The notes under the pieces are model-generated. The model made no database searches and was not told the origin of the DNA. It saw only the letters and a program-made list of their open reading frames with translations. Source: DATJPY01 sp035506135 (lineage in GTDB: Bacteria > Myxococcota_A > UBA9160 > PR03). From it: 19,374 nucleotides of DNA. The stretch covers positions 1 to 19,374 of the forward strand of contig DATJPY010000059.1 of NCBI GenBank assembly GCA_035506135.1, given 5' to 3'. A program made the position numbers and the translations under genes. Positions 14,527-19,374 of this stretch are shown one piece after another. Each line of letters opens with the position of its first letter. The stretch's first letter is position 1.

Positions 14527-15751
14527 TCGCGGCCCTCGCCTTCTGGCTGTCCAGGATGAAGGTGCCGACGAGCTGCTCGCCGGCCAGGCAGCGCACGCGC
14601 TCGGACATGGGCGGGAAGGGCGAGGCGGAGCGCAGCGCGTCCGCGACGCTCTTGCCGACGAGCGGGTCGGCTGCCTTCACGAGCTCGACCCGGCTCGCCG
14701 AGCCGCCGACGTCGAGCTGGAAGCGCAGCGTGGCGCGCACCTCGCCGGCCGGCGAGTCCGGCGGCGGCACCCATCGCGCCAGCATGCGGTCCTTGATCTG
14801 GCCGATGTACGCCTGCACCTCGCCGCGGTCCTGGCAGTCCGCCGCGGCGCCGCCGAGCACGGTGCCGCTGCCGCCCGTGCCGCGCAGGTTGCCCTGGCCG
14901 ACGCGCGTATTGACGTCCGCGAGGCGCGGGCCGTCCGGGGTTCCGAGCACGTCCCGCGTCGAGGCCACGCCCTCGCGCACGGAAGAGCTGTCGCCGACGT
15001 CGACCGGCCCGGTGCCCACGCTCTGGCTGCCCGTCGTCACGGCGCGCGGGCCGACCGACGCCCCGGCGGGCGAGTTGGCCTGGATCGGGCCGCGCAGCGC
15101 GGGCGCCGCCGCCGCGCTCACGTCGAGCTGCGTCGGGCGCGCCGCGGCGACCGAGGTCACCGCCTGCACCGCCTCGATCGGGGCCGGGGCGCTGTGGGAG
15201 ATGTCGCGCGGCGCCGCCACGGAGGTCACCGCGTCGAACTTGAGGGCCGGCGCCGCGACGGTGGGCGCCGCACGCGCGATCACGGTCGGATTCACCACCT
15301 GCGGGGCCACCGCCTGCGCAGAGGGCGCGAAGTTGAGGCTGCGGCGCTCGGCGAGTGCCTTGGGCGCTGGGGCGGGCTCGACGTGCGGCTTCGGGATGGG
15401 CGACGGAGCCGGCGCGGGGGTGGGCTCGGCGCGCGCCTCGACCTTCGGCGGCGGGGGCGGGGGAGGCAGCTTCAGGAGCTGGACGGGAAGGGGCTGCTCC
15501 TTCTCGGGCGTCGGCGCGAGCATCGCCACGGCGAAGAGCGCGGCGAGCACACTCGCGTGCGCCGCGGTCGCAAGTCCGGTGGCAACCAGGCGGCGTCGGC
15601 GGCCTTCGGGCTCCGGAATCGAGATGCCCGGGAACGCGACGCGCGGCACCGCGCCCGCGCGCGCTGCGGCTCCGATGCGCAGGCGACTCATCGGCGTCGG
15701 CCGCGCGGGTCGTCGGCGGATCGTCGTGGTCGGCGTGGTGGTCATCGCCAT
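14522..15751 (-). CDS. TonB/TolA-like energy transducer
   Basis: A 409-residue inner-membrane-anchored periplasmic protein. One membrane helix lies at about 55-79 (LVATGLATAAHASVLAALFA) and includes His65, matching the conserved histidine of TonB anchors. A proline-rich stretch follows (about 88-130, with eight consecutive prolines), then a long Ala/Val/Ser-rich low-complexity linker to about 300. A TonB-like C-terminal domain spans about 310-400: YIGQIKDRMLARWVPP, then VRATLRFQLDVGGSASRVEL and SVADALRSASPFPPM. Cys306 and Cys388 flank this domain and could form a disulfide. The family couples proton-motive force, via ExbB-ExbD, to outer-membrane partners. Start: ATG 15751; ATG 15745 is equally possible and overlaps a small upstream frame as ATGA. 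It diverges from exbB-exbD and is followed at once by the repeat-protein gene. Confidence 0.83.
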   Translation of the reverse strand: MAMTTTPTTTIRRRPARPTPMSRLRIGAAARAGAVPRVAFPGISIPEPEGRRRRLVATGLATAAHASVLAALFAVAMLAPTPEKEQPLPVQLLKLPPPPPPPKVEARAEPTPAPAPSPIPKPHVEPAPAPKALAERRSLNFAPSAQAVAPQVVNPTVIARAAPTVAAPALKFDAVTSVAAPRDISHSAPAPIEAVQAVTSVAAARPTQLDVSAAAAPALRGPIQANSPAGASVGPRAVTTGSQSVGTGPVDVGDSSSVREGVASTRDVLGTPDGPRLADVNTRVGQGNLRGTGGSGTVLGGAAADCQDRGEVQAYIGQIKDRMLARWVPPPDSPAGEVRATLRFQLDVGGSASRVELVKAADPLVGKSVADALRSASPFPPMSERVRCLAGEQLVGTFILDSQKARAAN

Positions 15752-15936
15752 CGGGTCCCGTCGTCTAGCGCGCCGCCTGCGCGCCGGAGATCTCGAGCTG
15801 TCGCTTCGCTGCACATGAACGAGCCGTCACTCGAGTGCCGCGACCATTCCCAATGTCCTGCCGCGCTCCCGCGTCGAAAGCTACTCGTGAGTTGCGGCAG
15901 AGTGGACGAGGTGACGGCGGAAATATTCGGTATCAC
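15742..15936 (-). CDS. Possible leader ORF coupled to the tonB-like gene
   Basis: A 64-codon frame from GTG 15936 to TGA 15742. GGCGGGGA lies about eight bases before the GTG, and the frame begins about 17 bases after the predicted transcription start of the promoter at 15960-15989. Its stop overlaps ATG 15745 of the TonB-like gene as ATGA, a classic coupling arrangement. The product (MIPNISAVTSSTLPQL at the N-terminus) has no recognised domain and its codons are less GC-rich than the neighbours. It could be a regulatory upstream ORF or chance; a frame this short is not strong evidence. Confidence 0.3.
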   Translation of the reverse strand: MIPNISAVTSSTLPQLTSSFRRGSAAGHWEWSRHSSDGSFMCSEATARDLRRAGGALDDGTRWR

Positions 15937-15959
15937 TCCACAATTCCCCGCCTATGAGC

Positions 15960-15989
15960 ATCGTAGACTGCGCGGCCGTCTGGTGTCAA
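15960..15989 (-). promoter_or_regulatory. Sigma70-type promoter for the tonB-like / repeat-protein operon
   Basis: On the minus strand a perfect TTGACA (15989-15984) is followed after 18 bases by TACGAT (15965-15960), four of six matches to TATAAT. Transcription would begin near 15953, leaving about 200 bases before the TonB-like start. This is the best -35/-10 pair in the window. The surrounding region 15752-16112 contains no long gene and is visibly less GC-rich than the coding DNA. No Fur box was recognised. Confidence 0.55.
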
Positions 15990-16006
15990 CGCGGTCGATT
16001 TCTCGC

Positions 16007-16034
16007 TTGGAATCGATCGCCGATCGGGTAAGGT
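16007..16034 (+). promoter_or_regulatory. Putative exbB-exbD promoter
   Basis: TTGGAA (16007-16012) and TAAGGT (16029-16034) are separated by 16 bases, giving a leader of about 70 bases before the exbB GTG. The match is moderate. It is placed back to back with the minus-strand promoter, consistent with divergent control of exbBD and the tonB-like operon. Confidence 0.35.
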
Positions 16035-16112
16035 AGAGCGTTGCTCGCCGCCTGGCCTTCTGGCCCATCACGGTCCAACGCGCCGGCTCGACAGCGACCA
16101 ACAGGAGACCCC

Positions 16113-16790
16113 GTGGACATCGCTTCGATCTTCCGGATGCTTCAAGCGGGATGGCTGACCACCTTCCCGCTTCTGCTGTGCTCGGTCCTCGTCCTCGCCG
16201 TCACCCTCGAACGCTACTCGCGCTACCGCGGACTCGAGAAGTCGACGCGCGATCTCACGCGCGCCGTCGTCGACGCGCTGGCACGGCGGGATTTCTCGAC
16301 GGCCACCGCGCTCTGCACCGCGACCAAGACGCCGATCGCGGGCATCTTCCGCGAGGCGCTGGCGTGGAAGAACATCGCGCTCGAGGATCTCGAGCGGATC
16401 CTCTCGACCTCGCGCGCCGAGGCGCTCTCCGAGCTGCGGCGCGGGCTCTGGGTGCTCGGGACGATCGGCTCGCTGGCGCCCTTCGTCGGCCTGTTCGGCA
16501 CCGTGTGGGGCATCATGAAGGCCTTCCACCAGATCGCGACCGAGGGCTCGGGCGGCTTCACCGTGGTGGCGGCCGGCATCTCCGAGGCGCTGATCGCGAC
16601 CGCGGTCGGCCTCGGGGTCGCGATCGTGTCGCTCGCCTTCTACAACTACCTGCAGGTGCGCATCGGCAACATCGGGAGCGCGTACGCGCGCTCGAGCGAG
16701 CGCCTGGTGCAGGCGCTGCTGTACGTCGAGTCGGCGGCGAACAGCCCGCGCGCAGAGGAGGTCGGCCGTGGCCATCCACTCCCTGCCTAG
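16113..16790 (+). CDS. exbB: ExbB/TolQ/MotA-type proton channel protein
   Basis: A 225-residue inner-membrane protein that with ExbD forms the proton-driven motor energising TonB-like transducers. Three helices are seen: about 14-34 (WLTTFPLLLCSVLVLAVTLE), 111-136 (LWVLGTIGSLAPFVGLFGTV) and 151-178 (VVAAGISEALIATAVGLGVA). The last two contain the family signatures GSLAPFVGLFGTVWGIM and GISEALIATAVGL, including Glu158. A cytoplasmic loop of about 75 residues separates helices 1 and 2. GTG 16113 is chosen because AGGAG lies a few bases upstream and VDIASIFRML opens the protein; the longer frame from TTG 16041 adds a proline/serine-rich segment untypical for the family. The last 23 bases overlap exbD. 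Confidence 0.93.
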   Translation: MDIASIFRMLQAGWLTTFPLLLCSVLVLAVTLERYSRYRGLEKSTRDLTRAVVDALARRDFSTATALCTATKTPIAGIFREALAWKNIALEDLERILSTSRAEALSELRRGLWVLGTIGSLAPFVGLFGTVWGIMKAFHQIATEGSGGFTVVAAGISEALIATAVGLGVAIVSLAFYNYLQVRIGNIGSAYARSSERLVQALLYVESAANSPRAEEVGRGHPLPA

Positions 16791-17202
16791 CGCGGAGGAA
16801 TCGACCGGCGACGACATCGTCGCCGAGATCAACATCACCCCGCTCACCGACATCTTCCTGGTGCTGCTGATCATCTTCATGGTCACGACCTCGGTGATCT
16901 CGAGCCAGGGCAAGAACGTCGACCTGCCGAGCGCGGCGATCGCGGCGCAGACGCCCTCCGGCGTCACCGTGACGGTGACCGCGGGCGACGAGGTCTCGAT
17001 CGACGGCAAGGTGGTGAAGGCCGATCAGCTCGTGCCGGCGCTCAAGGCCGCGCTCGCCAACTCGCGCGAGAAGCTCGTGATCCTGCGCGGCGACCGCGAC
17101 GTCGTGCTCGGTCGCGCGGTCGGCATCCTCGACCAGGCGCAGCAGGCGGGAGCCACCGGGATCGCGCTCGCCACGCAGCCGCCGCGGCCGGGGCAGAAGT
17201 AG
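16768..17202 (+). CDS. exbD: ExbD/TolR-type biopolymer transport protein
   Basis: A 144-residue partner of ExbB. A short cytoplasmic N-terminus precedes one membrane helix at about 26-46 (PLTDIFLVLLIIFMVTTSVI) with the essential aspartate Asp28 in INITPLTDIFLV. A periplasmic domain follows (SGVTVTVTAGDEVSIDGK, VILRGDRDVVLGRAVGILD, then a terminal strand), as in ExbD/TolR. The GTG start at 16768 lies inside exbB and is served by AGAGGAGG eight bases or so upstream, so the two proteins are co-translated and likely kept in fixed ratio. The C-terminus is a short proline/lysine tail. ExbD and TolR are hard to separate by sequence; the neighbouring TonB-like gene and absence of tolA/tolB/pal favour ExbD. 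Confidence 0.93.
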   Translation: MAIHSLPSAEESTGDDIVAEINITPLTDIFLVLLIIFMVTTSVISSQGKNVDLPSAAIAAQTPSGVTVTVTAGDEVSIDGKVVKADQLVPALKAALANSREKLVILRGDRDVVLGRAVGILDQAQQAGATGIALATQPPRPGQK

Positions 17203-17234
17203 GGCCGGCATCGGGTCGCCGTCGGGCGGGCGCC

Positions 17235-17675
17235 GTGCGCGCTCGACGCGGGCGCCGGCGCGCTGCGCCGGCGCCCATCGAAGGCGGGTGCCTCTGCGGC
17301 GCCGTGCGCTTCCGCGCGACCCGGATGCAGGGCACGCCCGCCTACTGCCACTGCCGCACCTGTCGCCGGGCGAGCGGCGCGCCGCTGGTCGCCTGGATCA
17401 CGGTCGCGCGCGACGGCTTCTCGTTCACCAAGGGTCGCCCGCGCTCCTACCGGTCGTCGCGACGCGTCGTCCGCAGGTTCTGTCGCGCGTGCGGCACGCC
17501 GCTCTCGTACGAGAACGACGCGTGGCCGGGCGTCATCGATCTGACCACGGCCAGCCTCGACGCGCCGGAGCGCTTCCCGCCGCGCGACCACGTCTGGACC
17601 CGCCACGCGCTGGCCTGGCTGCGGCTCGGCGACCGCCTGCCGCGGCACCGGGAGTTCCGACCGAAGCCGAGCTGA
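17235..17675 (+). CDS. GFA/CENP-V domain zinc protein
   Basis: A 146-residue protein of the glutathione-dependent formaldehyde-activating (GFA/CENP-V) family. Seven cysteines in the family order are present: Cys19 and Cys21 (GGCLCGAVRF), Cys38, Cys40 and Cys43 (CHCRTC), then Cys83 and Cys86 (FCRACGTPL). They bind two zinc ions. The segments FTKGRPRSYRSS and VIDLTTASLDAPERFPP also fit. The reaction first ascribed to the family, S-hydroxymethyl-glutathione formation, is disputed, so a precise role is not assigned. The only ordinary in-frame start is GTG 17235; a strong hairpin covers codons 6-14, which is odd for an initiation region. The gene follows exbD by 32 bases on the same strand but looks functionally separate. 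Confidence 0.85.
   Translation: MRARRGRRRAAPAPIEGGCLCGAVRFRATRMQGTPAYCHCRTCRRASGAPLVAWITVARDGFSFTKGRPRSYRSSRRVVRRFCRACGTPLSYENDAWPGVIDLTTASLDAPERFPPRDHVWTRHALAWLRLGDRLPRHREFRPKPS
17250..17276. terminator. Perfect 12-bp stem hairpin after exbD
   Basis: GGGCGCCGGCGC (17250-17261) and GCGCCGGCGCCC (17265-17276) form a perfect 12-bp stem around a three-base loop. It lies 48 bases after the exbD stop and overlaps the first codons of the GFA gene. No T-run follows. It may slow or terminate exbBD transcription, or restrain GFA translation. Confidence 0.5.
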
Positions 17676-17716
17676 TCCGGTGTCGGATGGGGCCACACCG
17701 GACGGTTTTGATTCGC

Positions 17717-17747
17717 GCGACAATTCTTCGCGGGGGCGTGATAGGCT
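17717..17747 (+). promoter_or_regulatory. Putative promoter of the HAF-repeat gene
   Basis: TAGGCT at 17742-17747, preceded by TG to give an extended -10 flavour (CGTGATAGGCT), lies 49 bases before the proposed TTG start. GCGACA at 17717-17722 could serve as a poor -35 with a long 19-base spacer. The region is less GC-rich than neighbouring coding DNA. Confidence 0.35.
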
Positions 17748-17796
17748 CGGAACCGACCGCGACGTCCGCGATGTCCCGAGTGGGAACCTCCGCGCC

Positions 17797-19011
17797 TTGG
17801 CCCGCACCTTCCTCCTCGTCACGGCCCTCTCGATCTTCGGAATGGCTGGCGTCCGCGCCGACTCGCTGATCTCCCTCGGTGCCCTTCCGGGCGGGGCGTT
17901 CCAGAGCGATCCGCGCGGTATCTCCGCCGACGGCAAGACGGTGGTGGGCGACTCTCCGGGCGAGACCATGGGTGCGAGCGGTTTCATTTGGACTCTGCAA
18001 GGAGGGATGACCGAGATTCCGGGGCTCGTCCCTCAGGTTGTCGTGATCGCTTACGCGACATCGTCCGATGGCAGCGTGGTCGTAGGATCCAGTGGAGCGT
18101 CGAGCGAGAACATCCCCGAAGCGGTTCGTTGGACGAAGACCGGTGGTCCGGTCGGCCTCGGATTCCTTCCGGGCGGTTTCACCAGCGGGGCTCTGTCGGT
18201 CTCCGGCGATGGAACTACCGTGGTTGGTTGGAGTTCCTCGAGCAATGCGGTGCCGTTCCCCTTGACCGAAGCCTTCGTGTGGACCGCGAGCGGAGGGATG
18301 ATGGGGCTTGGTGATCTCGAAGGAGGTGCTTTCTCCAGCGAGGCGCTCGGCGTCTCGGCTGACGGTTCAGTCGTCGTCGGCCTGGGATCATCGGAGCTGG
18401 GCACCGAAGCGATGCGCTGGACGGAGACCGCCGGCATGGAGGGACTGGGCACGCTGCCGGGTGCCGTCGCGAGCGAAGCCACGGCCGTGTCAGCGGATGG
18501 CTCGGTGATCGTGGGGTTCGCCACCAACGCGGAAGCGTATACAGAGGCGTTCCGTTGGACTCAGGATGAGGGCATGGCAGGGCTCGGCTTCCCTCCCGGC
18601 TCCAGCTCGAGTAGCGCGGTGGGTGTCTCTGGGGATGGGTCCGTCGTGCTCGGTGGAGGCGACGTGGCCGGGCCGTGCCTGTGGGACGCCGTGCACGGGT
18701 GGCGCCCCCTGCACGACCTTCTCGAGGCGGATGGAGTGGATGTCGACGGCTCTTGGCAGGACCTCTTCGAGACTGCCGCGATCTCGGCAGACGGCCGCGT
18801 CGTTACCGGACGCGGGATCGATTCCCAAGGGCGGGCTTTCGTAGGCTGGGTTGCCACGATTCCCGAGCCGGAGCCCCAGCTCCTCTCCGCCATCGCCGCC
18901 GTGGCGCTCGTAGCGATGCGCGGCGCCTCGCCTCAGGCGTGGCGCCGCCGGGCCCACAGCAGAGCGGCGATGATTAGGCAGGCCTCGGGGATCAGCAGGC
19001 CGACCCCGTAG
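17797..19011 (+). CDS. HAF-repeat beta-propeller protein with PEP-CTERM tail
   Basis: An exported protein of 404 residues. From TTG 17797 the N-terminus is a signal peptide (ARTFLLVTALSIFGMAG, cleavage after GVRA). Seven units follow with the HAF/extracellular repeat pattern: G-L-G-x-L-P-G-G, then V-S-x-D-G-S-V-V-V-G, then F-x-W-T; examples are LGALPGGAFQSDPRGISADG, GLGDLEGGAFSSEALGVSAD and GLGTLPGAVASEATAVSADG. Seven units suggest a seven-blade propeller. A PEP-CTERM signal ends the protein, with an unusually long 19-residue tail after its arginine cluster. GTG 17680 would add 39 charged residues ahead of the signal peptide and is less likely. Codon use is less GC-rich than in the neighbours. 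The 3' end overlaps the convergent gene by 79 bases. Function beyond surface or matrix location is unknown. Confidence 0.8.
   Translation: MARTFLLVTALSIFGMAGVRADSLISLGALPGGAFQSDPRGISADGKTVVGDSPGETMGASGFIWTLQGGMTEIPGLVPQVVVIAYATSSDGSVVVGSSGASSENIPEAVRWTKTGGPVGLGFLPGGFTSGALSVSGDGTTVVGWSSSSNAVPFPLTEAFVWTASGGMMGLGDLEGGAFSSEALGVSADGSVVVGLGSSELGTEAMRWTETAGMEGLGTLPGAVASEATAVSADGSVIVGFATNAEAYTEAFRWTQDEGMAGLGFPPGSSSSSAVGVSGDGSVVLGGGDVAGPCLWDAVHGWRPLHDLLEADGVDVDGSWQDLFETAAISADGRVVTGRGIDSQGRAFVGWVATIPEPEPQLLSAIAAVALVAMRGASPQAWRRRAHSRAAMIRQASGISRPTP
18859..18951 (+). other. PEP-CTERM sorting signal of the HAF-repeat protein
   Basis: IPEPEP is followed by a hydrophobic run (LLSAIAAVALVAM) and a basic cluster ending AWRRR. 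This fits the exosortase recognition layout. Unlike typical cases the protein continues 19 residues past the arginines, into sequence that is also the 3' end of the opposite-strand gene. Confidence 0.75.
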
Positions 19012-19374
19012 AGCATCTGCAGGGACTGCTGGGGCGTCAGCGGGAACTGGTCGGGCGTGAGCGCCTTCGGGCGGATCGTGATGGCCGAGTCGCGCGCCGT
19101 CGCCCAGTGCACCGCGTTCATCAGCAGGTCGAGGTTGTAGAGCGCGCGCAGGTAGTGGTTGGTCGCGAAGTCGGCGTCGCCGAAGACGACGATGCGCGCC
19201 TCGGCCCCCGCGCGCGGGAATCGGCCCACCGCGAGGATCGGCTGGTAGCCCTCGCTCGCATCGGGCGGGCGCTCGGGCGCGAGCCCGCGCTGCACCGCCG
19301 CGGTGTCGCGCGCGACCCAGGCGCGCTTCGAGGAGAAGGCGAGCGCGCGCAGCTCGTCGTCCGGCTCGGGCTTG
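18933..19374 (-). CDS. GldG-like ABC transporter accessory protein, C-terminal part
   Basis: The C-terminal 146 residues of a larger protein whose 5' part lies beyond the window. The frame is open to the edge, beginning KPEPDDELRALAFSSKRAWV. The segment ARIVVFGDADFATNHYL, then ALYNLDLLMNAVHWATARDS, then ITIRPKALTPDQFPLTP, and finally a C-terminal membrane helix (YGVGLLIPEACLIIAALLWA) followed by RRR, match the end of GldG/uncharacterised ABC-type transport proteins. These have a periplasmic domain between two membrane helices and work with an ABC permease and ATPase; in Bacteroidetes they are linked to gliding, elsewhere their role is unclear. An internal GTG at 19295 is not the true start. 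It converges with the HAF gene and overlaps it. Confidence 0.75.
   Translation of the reverse strand, partial: KPEPDDELRALAFSSKRAWVARDTAAVQRGLAPERPPDASEGYQPILAVGRFPRAGAEARIVVFGDADFATNHYLRALYNLDLLMNAVHWATARDSAITIRPKALTPDQFPLTPQQSLQMLYGVGLLIPEACLIIAALLWARRRHA

Noticed and set aside
14500..14540. A frameshift fusing the TonB-like gene and the repeat protein
   Set aside because: The TonB-like domain ends at a normal C-terminus and a signal peptide begins right after it, which favours two separate genes over one broken gene.
10966..14559. A plus-strand open frame of about 1197 codons rich in Leu, Val and Ala with LAVAVGV-type repeats
   Set aside because: It is the exact antisense of the repeat-protein gene. 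Its periodic pattern follows from the repeated codons on the other strand, and it has no start context or recognisable domain.
15752..16112. A Fur box or a riboswitch in the gap between the tonB-like gene and exbB
   Set aside because: No GATAATGATAATCATTATC-like palindrome and no recognisable riboswitch core were found, although the gap is long and relatively AT-rich.

Overview
This window is chromosomal DNA of very high GC content from a Gram-negative bacterium. The Gram-negative call rests on TonB, ExbB and ExbD homologues. Two proteins end in PEP-CTERM sorting signals, so the cell should encode an exosortase elsewhere. GTG and TTG starts are common, genes overlap by a few bases, and short gaps separate divergent pairs. 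An F420-type luciferase-like oxidoreductase, a YfhO-type membrane protein and a GldG-like protein fit an uncultured deltaproteobacterial, myxococcal or Binatota-like lineage. That placement is inference; no rRNA or marker gene is present.

Layout. Positions 1-59 hold the apparent tail of an upstream gene. A zinc alcohol dehydrogenase (minus) diverges from a YfhO-family polytopic membrane protein (plus) across 59 bases. A secreted eight-blade FG-GAP protein with a PEP-CTERM tail (minus) overlaps the YfhO 3' end and diverges from an IclR regulator coupled to a branched-chain aminotransferase (plus). A small membrane protein and a GNAT acetyltransferase follow (plus, overlapping). They converge on a tightly coupled minus-strand operon: LLM oxidoreductase, tRNA-dihydrouridine synthase and PdxH.

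The most unusual region is 11278-17202. exbB and exbD (plus) diverge from a TonB-like gene (minus). Directly after the TonB stop lies a giant protein of about 1082 residues, made almost entirely of about 40 repeats that combine an acidic EF-hand-like loop (DTNGDGKxD type) with a short strand-turn segment. Its reading frame extends 136 codons upstream of the first ATG/GTG/TTG start and there encodes a convincing signal peptide, so initiation is probably at a non-standard ATT (or CTG) codon touching the tonB stop. A reasonable model is an energised inner-membrane ExbB-ExbD-TonB complex dedicated to a secreted calcium-dependent repeat protein. The shared function is inferred from gene order only.

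The right end carries a GFA/CENP-V family protein, a HAF-repeat PEP-CTERM protein with lower-GC codon use, and the C-terminal part of a GldG-like ABC transporter accessory protein running off the window. Several intergenic gaps share a -10-like hexamer of the form TAGnnT, close to the start codon.
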